Below are positions 1 through 11,406 of a stretch of DNA of 64,000 nucleotides, in pieces (positions within the stretch are counted from its first letter, which is position 1; each line of letters opens with the position of its first letter). The notes under the pieces are model-generated. The model saw only the letters and a program-made list of their open reading frames with translations, was not told the origin of the DNA and searched no databases. This DNA is from Certhia americana (Eukaryota > Chordata > Aves > Passeriformes > Certhiidae): positions 9,273,428 to 9,337,427 of the forward strand of contig CM031872.1 of the NCBI GenBank assembly GCA_018697195.1, given 5' to 3'. Position numbers and translations under genes: made by a program.

Positions 1-1709
1 GCTTGCATTCCTTTCAGTCACCTTTTGGACCAATAGAGCAGGAGGAGAAGTAAGAATAAGAACAAAATCATATAAAAGTAATGAGAATTTTATTCATGTC
101 AAAGAGCTCTCTGACCATATATATTGCAGATGTGGGTAAGATACATTCCCTAGCTGGAGAGGTATTAAAATAAAAACTATGCTCCCAACAAGGGACAGGC
201 TGCTGAAAACGCAAGAAGGGAGGGTTGCGAAATGGTACATGTCGAATTACTGGCCTGGATTTCAGATGCCAAAGATAGTTTATGTAAAGCCTTGCTCCGC
301 TGTAAAATGTAACACTATCCACTGGCTAGCCTCAATGAAGCTTGGTCCCAGTTGTTTCAAAAAATAAATAAACTAAAAATCTTCTTCCAGCCCATTAAAG
401 CTGATTTATGTTTTGCCCGTAAGATTCCCTCTGTGCTGGATCTTGAGGGAGTCAGATTTTAAAGGGAATTACCTCACTTTTAGCCAATCTGTTTTCTCAT
501 TCCTAGGTATCCCAGGCCTGCTTTGCAGTGCCTAGAATTTGCCTTCTGGAACTAGAGGGCATTTCCATGTGGAATTATGAAGTGGGCATAGGCTTTTGGA
601 TAGCTGTTAATTCTCTTGTTTCACTTCAGGGTTCTCTTTTTGGTTGAATAATCAAATTGCTGATGGGAACAGCTTTACTGATAGTACATCAGCACAAGGA
701 ATTCCATCTATTCCCATGGCAATGATAGTCAGTGAGTTCACCAACAGGTACCTTTCAGATGCTCCAGGAGCCTCAGCTATAAGTATTCCTCTAATCCAAT
801 AGTAGCTTTTTCTATGGTGGACATTCCCATTTCTCTGTTTCCTGTGGAGGTGAGGGCTGTGATCATTCATGCTTCTTTTTTGAAGCAGCTTCACTGAGCA
901 GTGTGTTTTCAGGGTAAATCTGACCATTTCTTGCAGCTTAATTTTCACATCTGACATACTGATGACACCACAAGGCTCTCCGGTACTTCGATTCTGGGCT
1001 GGTTTTTTTTGTTTTTTTTTTTTTTTTTTTTTTTTTAGCTTTTCATCCATAACAGGACTTGGGAATCATGTACTTTGCTGAAAAGAGTAGTTTGCCTCCA
1101 ATCTCACTGCTGCCTGCCATGGAAAGGCTGCAGGTATAGGAAGAAGGTGATTCCATTTGCAGAGCTGGTTGGCAAAAGAGGAAACCAGCTTGCTTAAAAA
1201 ATTGGTTTCTAGAGGCAGGAGTTTCCTAATTACACCTGGTTTCATGTGTACAGGGCCATGGTTGGCTACTCTGGGATTACAGAAATATCAGGTTTAAATA
1301 GGGCAGTGCTGGAGCATCATGAGGCACCTCCACACGGTCTGTGCTGGGAGCTGGGGTGATCAGAAGTGATCCTCACTTGGACTCCAGTGGGAAGAGTCCT
1401 GGCCCATTTGGGATGTTCTAAATGCTGTCAAAGACCTGGTACCAAATTCAGAGGAGACTGTTGGCTGCCATCCAGCTGCTGTGAGTCTTTAGCTCCTGTT
1501 CACGTTTCAGTTTTTCTTACTGGGGTGGAAGACCTGGAAACTTAATTTTGAATAATCTCACGGTACTTAGACATGCAGGTATTGTGCATTACTTTATCCT
1601 AGGAGTGCACCTGGACTTTGTTTCCCCATTTCAAGCAGTCAGAATCGTTCCTCACTGTCCTCTGTCAGTGTCACTGACAGTTTTGGTGTTTCTTATTTTC
1701 CTGCTGCAG
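1..1709 (+). other. PAPPA: 3' end of the upstream PAPPA intron
   Basis: No coding exon was recognised before the acceptor at 1708-1709. The stretch holds a T tract at 1003-1036 (interrupted by one G at 1011) and otherwise ordinary intron sequence. The open frames here lack homology I can recognise and are treated as chance frames. Confidence 0.75.
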
Positions 1710-1823
1710 ATGTGTCGAACCAAGGTGATCGACTTGAATGATGGTGTCTCCCAGTACGCCTGGTATCCCTGCACAGCCAACTTCCAGTACTCCCACATGA
1801 CACAGACCACTTTCTGGCTGAAG
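1710..1823 (+). CDS. PAPPA: PAPPA exon (human exon 11 equivalent), pre-sushi region
   Basis: The exon has 114 nt and 38 codons, phase 0 to 0. It is preceded by a pyrimidine stretch and CTGCTGCAG and followed by AAG|GTAGGA. It encodes w1-w38, starting MCRTKVIDLNDG and ending QTTFWLK, with cysteines at w2 and w21. This belongs to the region of pappalysin-1 between the catalytic domain and the sushi modules. The ATG at 1710 is an internal methionine codon, not a translation start. The next exon is only 401 bp downstream, the shortest intron in the window. No N-glycosylation sequon is present. Identity rests on continuity with the sushi/LNR exons and on family resemblance. Confidence 0.92.
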
Positions 1824-2224
1824 GTAGGAAGTGCACACATCATTCAGAAGTTTTCTCTTTGCCTGCCTCTACAAAGATTCTCCAACAGGCTAAATATCAT
1901 GGGCCAGCCATCCCAGGGCCAAGCTGCTCCTTTCTGTTTAAAGCATGTTTAGAGCAAAAGAGCAGAAGAATGTCTTTGAGCACTGTCTAGAGAGTCAGTA
2001 GTGAAGTCCCCTTGTGTATGAAAAGGCTATTGAATTTCTGAGAGGGTTCAGCTTTAGGGCTGTTTGACTTGAGTTTATCTAGTTTGTGTAGGAGAGATTG
2101 GATGAGATTTCTGTGACCTGGGATGGGAATTCTTCTTTTAAAAGTTCTGGGCTGACTCCTGGGGATTTTTTAAAGCCCACCACAATTTTCCACCTCAGGC
2201 TTTGTGGGATTTGTGTTTTCCCAG

Positions 2225-2360
2225 GCTTATTTTTCCCAGCCTATGGTGGCTGCAGCAGTCCTTGTTCACTTGGTCACTGATGGGACCTACTACCTGGACC
2301 AGAAGCAGGAGACCATTGGTGTGCAGCTGTTTGACACCAAAGAGCAAAGCCATGATCTTG
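2225..2360 (+). CDS. PAPPA: PAPPA exon (human exon 12 equivalent), pre-sushi region
   Basis: The exon has 136 nt, phase 0 to 1, with acceptor TTTTCCCAG and donor CTTG|GTAAGA. It encodes w39-w83 and the first base of Gly w84, beginning AYFSQPMVAAAVLVHLVTDG and ending in a KEQSHDLG motif. The segment is cysteine-free and rich in beta-strand-type residues, as expected for the beta-sandwich-like part before the sushi modules. It follows the previous exon after a 401-bp intron and is separated from the next by 3.5 kb. Overlapping frames in the same place run across the acceptor and are not real. Confidence 0.93.
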
Positions 2361-5300
2361 GTAAGACTGTGTTGTATTAAGCTCCCTCTTTACTGCTTGC
2401 TTAATCTGGTGATGCCCGTTCACCCGTACTCCTGCTCAGTTTTTCAGAATTAGATAAAAAATGTGCTTGTTCAATGCTCCAAACCTGAGTCTCTCCAGAG
2501 TTTGTTGAAAATGATGTGTTATTTTATGCAGACATTTCTCCAGAGCTGTTCCCTACCTGTTGAGAAGTGATTAGCTCCTCTTCAGTCACTAAAACCAGCA
2601 GTATCTCAATGCTTCACACCCAGCACTGCCCTGGAGAGACACTGATGATGTTAGAGATGAACCCCTGGGAGCAGGGACCTGCAGCAGCTGCTGCAGCAAA
2701 GGCTTCTGTTCCACAGGGAGTGCTGGGTAATCTCTAGTCCTGCTTGCAGGGAAGTCTCCAGAGCCATTTAATGGTCAGCATTCCCCAGGTGAAGCATTTC
2801 AGGTAGTGAAGGTCCAACCCCAGGGCCCTGCCAGGCTCCTGGCGTGGCCTCAGGCAGATGTGCCTGACAGAGGCAGAACCTGTGCTTGTGCTGGAGTGTC
2901 AGCATAGACAGGTTTGGTCTCTACCCTTGGCACAGGGCCCTAAACTGGGGAAGTTGTGTCTGGTGAATTGATCCAGGCTTCGTTTAAGCTCCAGAACCCT
3001 GAAGCTCTCCCTAGCTCCCAGCTCTGTGTCAGGGTAGGACTTGCATAATCCTTTTCCAGATGTTCTCTGCCTTTTTTCACTGAGGAGAAAGCTGGCCAGG
3101 TGACCCCGAGGGCAGTTTTTAAGGAAACATAACTCCCATCCCCCAGCTTTCTGTTTTATCATAGCATTTCAATTTTAATGATCTTCCCACTAGATGAGAA
3201 GGGACACAGAGTGACAGGTGTTGGGTGAGCACCCAGGAAAATACAGAATTTGGTGGGGTATGGAGGAAAACAAAGGAAATACGTGTGGTGTCTATTGTCC
3301 AAGAACAAACTGAAATTTTTAGTAAGTTGTGCAGGTTGAGTCAGGGTGGCTTCCAGTCTGCCAGAGCCCTTGGATTAATCTTACCCTCCTTTTGCAAAAC
3401 AGTGGCACATAGCTGTATCCCTCTGAGAAATAAATGATGGAGACACGAGCATGCCAGCAGTACTTAATGTGACATTTTATAGGGACAGACAGACAGACTG
3501 GGAAAGAAAGAGAACAAGAAAGAGGAGCAAAGAGGAAACTGAGGGTTAGGTTTTGAAATCTTCAATGAAGTTGCAACATGAGTTTGGCATGGCTCAGCCT
3601 GATGTCTGGATGTCCTCCCAGCTGAAATGCTGCTTTCATCATGAAAAAGCCCCTTTGACCTTTCAGAAGAGGCTGCCTGGAGCAGAGGAGAGGTGTAGGT
3701 GGGCTACCCAGCAGTTCTCACTCAGGCAGAGCTCCCCATTGCTGCTCTGTCTGAGTTCTGACAGTGACATGAAGTCCTTTCCCTGGATATTGTATTTCAT
3801 GTGTTTGAATTATCATCATGGCAAGCTGGAAACTGCAGCTGAGATGCAAATGTTGGCATGCACTGGGGGCAGGACCGGCTGAGACACTCAATGAGCCTTA
3901 AGCTGGAGTTTGTGGCAAACTAAAAGTATGTCCAAAAGGAAGTAGCAATAATTTAAATCTCCATCAGTCCTCAGTGTGCTAACGACACTGCCATGAGCAA
4001 AGCACAGCCTATCCAGACATGCAGTTTGCTGCCTTGATCAGAACAAGTGGACTCCCAGAAAATAACGTGAAGCTTCTTCTAAGTCCTGGTAGGAGATGCA
4101 GAGGTTGGGATGCCCAAACAGCTCAGCACTGTTGGTTCAGAGCCATTGTAGACAACAGGGTTCAGCTGCTGAGCTGAATAGATGGGTGCAGAGACACACA
4201 AAGAGGGGTGATCCTGAGACAGCTCTGCCTGCCCCCATGGGCACCTGTACCATCTTGAGTTACAGCAGGGGAATTAAAACACCCTGACCTGTCCAGCCAC
4301 TGTTTTCCTGGTCAGGGTCAGAAATAATCAGCAGTGCAGCACAGCTCTGAAGGTCTGTTCTGTTGTAGACACCACCTGAGTGCAAGGAATGAAATAGAAG
4401 TGAATAAACAGCCTCATGCCATAAGATCTTTCTTGGCTTTCCATCAGAGAAGGCAGAAACTTCCAAGGAATTTGGGAACCCGGGATTTTGAGTATTAACT
4501 GCACCTGTTTGTAAGTGAGAAACGTGCACCGTTCCACAAGGAGCTGATATCAAAAGACCTGTGGGAGGCAAGTAGACAGGGAGGTTATTTCAGGGTCAGG
4601 TGAAGACCAAAACAAAATAGGCTTGCTTTTTTATTTTATTTTATTTTATTTTATTTTTTATTTCAGGAAGATTTTTTTTTAAGTAGAGGGTGGGAGATAG
4701 ATGTTTAGAGAGTGTGTCTTAATTCACAGGAATTCAGTTCTTAAGGAGAAAAAATGAAAGCCTTTTTATTCCTTTCTTTTTGAGTCAAGAAATCCGAACT
4801 GGGGGAAAAAAAAAATAATAACAGAAATCCCTGAGCCAGTTAAACATGCAAATAGAATTTATTTTATTTTCAAATTTGTAAGTGTATCAGGGTAGCCAAG
4901 GGCCTGGGCCAAAGCCGTTGCTGGGGGAGCTTCAGTGAAGCAAATGGATCTGGAGCCAAGCTGATCCTCGGAGTGATGCCATGGAGCTGTGGAGGCAGAG
5001 CCTTGCAGGCAGCCAGCAGGCCATGAATCTCAATTAATGAATTTTGAGGGCAGCCGACAGCTGTCTGTCCTCTGCCTTCCCCCTGAGATGGGTTTGGCCC
5101 ATTTCAATTCAGGTTGCTTCTACCTGAAGGTGGGAGTTTCTTCCCAGCTGTCACTGAGTGCCTTCTCCATGGGACAAAAAGGATTCAGAAGTCTCCTTGC
5201 CACCTGTCTGGTTTTCTGTGCCCTGCAACCTTGACATGCGTTTATTTCCCCAAGACACAATTCTTTTCTTCTCGAGTGAGATCACCTGTAAAATCTTCAG

Positions 5301-5891
5301 TGGCTCCATCACCCTCATTTCTATTTCCAGGACCAAATCTGCCTTTTCTTGCAAAGAACAAGATACCCTAAGGCTCAAAACTATTGAAGAACAAATCAAA
5401 TCTGGGCAAATTTAGTGTAAAACTCATGCAAAAGAAGTTTTACACTGAGTGCTAATGACATGCAGAGCTCCAAACGAGCTGCTGGTACCCCAGCCCTGGT
5501 GCACAAAGCCCCCCAGCCTGCCGGTGCTGTTTGATCCTATATAAAAAGGCTCCAAGTGTCCTCCAGGACCCGTTTTACAATAGTGTGACTCTGCTTCCCC
5601 TGTGCTGGTTGCTCCTGATTTAGCAGAGCACAATAGAAACGTATCTGTGGTCTAAAGGAGCAGCTCCCAGGGCCCAGAAAGAATGGCAGCCTTTCTTCAG
5701 CTGTCTGGAGGGATCTGCTTCTCTGCTAAGCTCTCCAGAGCCATTTGGGAAGCCCCTCCAGGCAGCTTACCATAACTTTTCAGCTCTATAGGGCCATTCC
5801 TCTGGGTGAAATGCCTCTGAAGTGCCCACGGCTTCAGGAAGCAATTGTGTTAAGCCTGACCCTTCCTCTGATCTTGTCTCTCCTCTGGCAG
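2361..5891 (+). other. PAPPA: PAPPA intron, 3531 bp
   Basis: The intron is bounded by GTAAGA and TCTGGCAG. It contains an ACAG-type run near 3483-3500, a (TTTTA)n microsatellite at about 4629-4661, and a perfect 11-bp inverted repeat at 5414-5424/5436-5446. No coding exon or RNA gene was recognised. Confidence 0.8.
4629..4661. repeat. (TTTTA)n microsatellite
   Basis: About five to six tandem TTTTA/TTTAT units lie in the intron between the exons at 2225 and 5892. This is simple sequence with no sign of function. Confidence 0.85.
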
Positions 5892-6105
5892 GTGTCCACG
5901 TCCTGAGCTGCAGGAACAATCCCCTGATTATCCCCGTCATCCATGACCTCAGTCACCCTTTTTATCACACCCAGGCTGTCCTCATTAGCTTCAGCTCACA
6001 GCTTGTGGCCATCTCCGGGGTGGCCCTGCGTTCCTTCCACAACTTCGACCCCATCACCATCAGCAGCTGCCAGCAAGGACAGACCTACAGCCCTGCGGAG
6101 CAGAG
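5892..6105 (+). CDS. PAPPA: PAPPA exon (human exon 13 equivalent), up to the first sushi module
   Basis: The exon has 214 nt, phase 1 to 2, with acceptor CTCTGGCAG and donor CAGAG|GTGAGC. It completes Gly w84 and encodes w85-w154 plus two bases of Ser w155. It starts VHVLSCRNNPLIIPVIHD and ends GQTYSPAEQ, with cysteines at w90 and w143. The hydrophobic alternating pattern (AVLISFSSQLVAISGVAL) fits the beta-rich domain that precedes SCR1. The frame continues through the AG|C codon split into the next exon 9.5 kb away. No glycosylation sequon was seen. The exon is intact. Confidence 0.94.
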
Positions 6106-8716
6106 GTGAGCGTGTCAGCCCTGCTTCCCTCTGCCTCACACCCACCACCCCCAGCACCAGCAGGGGCTGGGGAGGAGGCAGGAGGGGCACAGCAGCTGAA
6201 CCCTGCTGACCCCTTTGTGTCACGGGTAAAAAACCGGCAGTGTTCTCATTGATCAGGATGGATGGGACATTTAACCCGCATGGGATGCTGTTAGTGAATT
6301 ATTTCCTCTTCCTTTCTCCTCCCTCCTTTATGCCAAGCCTGGAATTGAGGCCAGTTCACTCCACACACATTCCCCAGTCGGGTGTCGCGTTGGCCACTCA
6401 CACACCAGTTCTATCTGAGCCCCTTTGTGCTGCCAGAGTGCCACGGGGACCTCCCGCAGCAGGGACTGTGCGGACACAGAGTGATGCCTGTCCCTGGAGG
6501 GGTCGGATCCTGTCAGAGGCACAGCCCTGGGCTGCAGGGCCATGGCCATCAGCATCTGCTGTGCTTTTATGGCTGGGTGAGGCCCCCAGCACCTCTCTGG
6601 ATCCGGCCCCCATTCTGAAAAGCTCAGTGGGACCCCCCAGGATGAAAGGTTTATGGCTACCGTTTTATTCTTGTTGTTATTACAGACACATCAATAGATC
6701 ACCACCAACCCCTCTCAGTCTCTGCTTTACAGCATCCCACAGAGATTGTGACCTTTCATGGCCTCTGGTGCAGCAGCTTCATGGATCCTTTCAAAAAAGC
6801 AGTGAAAAGAAGAGGAGACAATTTAGCAAAACCCCTGAAAGAATAATTTTTTTTCTTCCTTTGTGAATTCGAAGTTGTGAGCAGTTGTCATACCATAGCA
6901 GCAGCAATAGTAAAACAAGTTGCATAGCCCAGCAAACCTCTGCTCAGCCTCCTAAGCAAGCTGTCAGGTTTTTTGATAATGTTCTGGCTTGTTTTTAGGA
7001 CCTGCTTTTATTCCAGGAAAGGAGGGAGGGTGAGAAGGGGGAGAGGGAAGGGAAAATAAAATTTAAAAAAAAAGAAAGAAAGAGTATATCTATAGCTAAA
7101 TCAATCCAGTCAGTGTGTTCTGACCTATATTCAAAGCGTCTGATCATTCTGTGCAATAGGTTGTATAAATTCAGAGGCCCAAAGACAGCAGGATCAAGTT
7201 TCAGATGAGAAGTCTGGTGGTGGAAGTGTGGCCAAATCCCAGCGCTGAAGCAGGACAGGAAAAGGGCAAGAAAGCCCACTGGAAGGAGATGGTGAGAAGC
7301 AGCAGGGAGCTCAGGAGGACTGAGACACAGGGCCACATTCCCCTGCCCTCTCAAGTTTTCAGTAGGAATTAAACCATTTGTTCACTTATGGAACTAGAAG
7401 TGCTCTGTGTTTCGAAAGTTATTTCCTGAATAGAAAATGCACCCTCCTTAGGCAAAGCTTCAGTGAGCCTCTGCAGCCCATAACCCAACCTTTAGAAATC
7501 CCCTGAGGAAGAATCACCCACCTTTTGCCTCTTACTTTTCTTCTTGATTTTTTGACATGGTTTTGTTTTTGGATGCCCTGAACCCTCTCAGTCCTCTACT
7601 CTCACAAACTCCCACCCGAGCCTCACTTGTTCAAAGTAATGTTTTAGGTCTTGCAGGTTCCAGCACTGGATTGTTCATAAAATTTCCCATGTCTGTCAGG
7701 GAACTAGAAACTCAGAAGTAATGATGTGACCCAAAGGCAATTGAAATCAGTGGAATTATTTCCACTGATGGTAGTGCTTCAGTGAAGAATCAGTGCCCAG
7801 TTTGCTTTGTGGTGGGATCATTTGTGGTTACCAGATCTGTTTTTTTCTGCACAAAAAACTCTGGGCAGTTCAGGTACCCAAGATGTAGGGAAAGTTGTGC
7901 ATTAAGCTGTGCAGCCAGGAAATAAGTGACACCTTTGCTGTCACCTGTTGTCTTTTTCCTTGATCATTTTACCCAATCCAGGAAGAACAGAGAAAGGTTT
8001 TAAAAATGATTTCTTAACCAGCTCAGAGTCTGGATGTGGGTTTTCTGCCTCCCCTGCTTACAGTCTGCCCATCAGATTCCCTTTGAGTGCCAGTTCCACA
8101 ATGCCCATTTTTCTCTTCTCCCCTTTCCCCACTGGTTGCACTTGCCTATATGATTTTTAAGATATTTTTTGAATTTTTAAAGGAATTTGCCTTCCTTTGT
8201 GTGATCATCAATTTTACCACTTTCATTTTCCTTAGATCAACATGGATATTTTTGCCTGCTTTTTGGCTTCTCTCTACAAGAGGTATTATTTCTCTCTTTC
8301 AAGGAGAATTATTTTGCTTGGAGAGGATTTATAGCCAGATACAGATATTTCTAGGCAAGGGTGTAGATTTTAAAATTGTGAGGGAAAAGAAATATATTGT
8401 CCGTTAAAAGTTAATACAGTTTTTATTTTGAGGGTGAATGGATCCCTCCCATGGGCTAGTGACAACTTAATAACTGAAAATAAAATATGAACTAACTCTT
8501 CTTTTGTAAAATATGCATTATAGTTAGTATTTTAGAGAAAAATTGGCTTAAATCTGAAAGTCTGGCTGAACTTTATAGGTAGTTTTCCTCAGTCACCATT
8601 AGTTTCAAAAATCCATTCCATCCTCCTGGAGACATTTATAGTTTGAAAGTTCCTGCTTTGTCCTTTCCAGTTTTATTCTTCCAGTTGTTTTTTCCTGCTG
8701 CCAGTGACTACAGGCT

Positions 8717-8738
8717 CTTTTTTTTTTTTTTTTTTTTT
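8717..8738. repeat. Poly(T) tract
   Basis: An almost pure T run followed by GTTTGTTTTC. It could be the reverse of a retroposed poly(A) tail, but no element body or target-site duplication was recognised beside it. Confidence 0.8.
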
Positions 8739-11283
8739 GTTTGTTTTCAGCAGAAGTTTACCTCACTGCTGGAGCTGTGCTGTAAAAATTGCACTCTTTA
8801 TTTTCACATTGCATCTTTAGACCAGATATAATGGCCTGGATAGTTCTTCTCTTGTGCTTTATAGCTCCAATTATTATACTTTTTCTATTTCCTGTGTAGC
8901 CTCATGCAGTGGACAGTGAAATTGGGTGTGCAGGAGCAGAGGTGTAATTTCCCACCCCACAGTCACTCGAGCAGCATGAAGGCCTGGTGTGCTGTGGTTG
9001 CCTTTGACAGTGGTTCCTCAAAAGTCAGGTTTTTGACTTTTTCACTGGGTAGGAAACATTAGCTGTGGGTCACCCATCCCTGACAAAGCAGTTTGTGGGA
9101 AGTGCTGCTTTTCCTTGGTGGCACTTCCCTGCCATGGTCACCAGACCTGTCCTCTCCACCACCCATCCTGGTGCCAGGAGGAGGAAAGCCCAATTCACCC
9201 AATTCAGCTGTCAGAACTGTGCATTTCAGGAGTTTCCATCTTCCTAATCTACCATTAACCCTGTGTTCATGCTGAAGGCAAATCCCTTCTGTCTGCCCAC
9301 AGCTCTGCATCTTCTTGCCTCACACTGTCACCACCTCATGCTTTCTAATGAGTGTAGCAAAAAGATTTTCCATTGCTTTCTTTGGTTAAACCTTGGCACA
9401 GCCTTACTGCTACGGCTTCAAAATTGCTTCTGCAGTGGAGATTCTGGGGTTTCCTCCCTCTGTCAGTGTGTATATCTGGGTGTTAGACACTGTAGACCAA
9501 GACCCACCCCTGACCACCACACCATCACCTGCTCTGGCCTCTATGGATAGTTTCCCTTTGAGCTGCACCCTTTCCTGCCCCAAACAAACCCCAGGGATTT
9601 GTAGCCCACTCCAGCTCTTCTATTTGTCTAGTTCTTGCCTGCTGTCAGCTTCCCCATCAAGAAATGATGAAGATAAATCTTCAGCAGCAGAACAAATGCA
9701 ACTGCTCTTTACAACTCTACTTGCTTTTTTTTGTTTTGGTTTGTTTGGGGTTTTTTTTGGTTTTGTTTTTGTTTTTTTTTTTTCCTTTTCATAAGGGGGA
9801 AAAAAGGGTTTCCTCGTCTCTTTTTGTTGTGAATTAATGCAGCTTTCTCTTTCCTGGATTGGCCGCCTTTCCCCTGCCCTGCATTCTGTCATTAAGCACA
9901 ATCTCTGTCAGCTTGCTTCGGGTGAAATTAATGAATTTCTCACAGAACTGTTAATCATAGAAGCTTTGGTCTGTGACATGTGTTATAATTCAATGGGTTT
10001 TTAACCTTCGCCCCGTTTTGGTAATTGGCAAACGGCATCATTTGGCTTTTATTAAAGTGGAAGGCAATGCATTTTCTTTGTTTGCCTGGACAGACTCTGG
10101 CAGGGAGACCTGTGGGGCTGCTGACGCCCAGGGACACGGTCCCACTTCCAAGCTGGCAGGGTGACAGGGCTTTGAGAGCTTTATCAGTTCAATATGGACC
10201 CCCCTGGCAGGAACAGCTCACACCACGGGGTGCAGGGAGGCTGGAGGCAGAGCCCATCCCCAAGGAGAATTTGCCCTGCCAGTGATGGGGACAGTGAGGG
10301 GGATGCACTGGCTCGTGCATCTCCTTTCCTTGGGGCTTACCTTGGGGTGGAGAAAGGGTTTTCTGTAAATCTCTGAAGTTAGCTTCATTTTGACCCTTTC
10401 AGTTTGGAAGAGGGGTTTGCTGGGATCGCTGTCAGAGTCAAACCCAGCAGTACTGAGATGGCATCACTGAGGGGACTGTAGGTGACACCACTCGTGTTGT
10501 CGCTCTCATGGATCAGATTTGAAGGCAGCACCTTTTTAAGAAAGTGCTTGATCCTTCTTCCAGTCAGCACCAGTGCCCTCCAGCCCCATAAATTTGGGTA
10601 GATATTCAAGATTTTGTGTTAATAATAGGAGGTAATGTGATTTAGTTAAAGACTGAAGAAGACAAAGTCATTGCCATCTTTTCAGTTCTTTTTTTTTCTT
10701 TTCTTTCTTTTTTTCTTTTTTTTAATTTCTACAAGAAGAAATATGGCTAGCAACCTCCACATAGATGTTTGGATTAGAGAGAAAGAACCTGCTCTTGCCT
10801 TTAGAGTAACCTCTAGAGAGGAGAACACAAACCCATTGTAAGGATAAATATGTTAGAAAAACCGTCAGAAGGCTACACATGTGTGAGTTGTGTGAATGGT
10901 GGCATAGGACAAAACCAAATTGCACTTCAGATCTGCAGCCCAGACTGGCCCAGACTGGAAAAGGGAGTTCTTTGCTGTGTCGAAGAGATAATGTTGTGGT
11001 CCTTCTTCTAAAAAGTGCCCACCATGATCTTCCAGGCTCACCTGAGCTTAGATATGTGTCAGAGCCATCACAAAGGAAACAAATAATTAAGGCATCATGT
11101 TAAGATGAGTTCTTGGAAAAGTGCTTGACCTCAGGGTTAGGAAAAGAAAGTTTGGCTGCTGTAAGCTTTTCAAAAGAGGAAGTCCTGGATTGTTTTTATG
11201 TGAGGAATGAAGAGCTCCACTTAATTGTTATAATTTGCTATAAACATGTTAAAATACAAATGTTTCTAGGATTGTGCCACTAA

Positions 11284-11406
11284 GGCCCTAATTTAGCAAA
11301 GCTCTGAGCTATTTGCTTACATCCCCCTGTAGTCAAATCTATCAGTGGGACTTAACTGTGCTTTTGAAGTTAAGCACATATTTAAGTGCCTTGCTGAATT
11401 AGGGCC
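11284..11406. mobile_element. Palindromic MITE-like relic
   Basis: The ends form an inverted repeat. The left arm 11284-11302 (GGCCCTAATTTAGCAAAGC) and the right arm 11388-11406 match at 17 of 19 positions when one is reverse-complemented. An inner, weaker inverted repeat (ACTTAACTGTGC versus GCACATATTTAAGT) lies inside. Ancient elements with this general look (AAGTTAAGCAC...GCTGAATNAGGGCC) are scattered in sauropsid genomes, so I read it as an old non-autonomous DNA transposon remnant. The family name is not certain, and no coding sequence is present. Confidence 0.6.

Noticed and set aside
6240..6866. 208-codon + strand open frame
   Set aside because: It starts shortly after the donor at 6106 in the intron, shows no domain, and the real frame continues by splicing to 15602.
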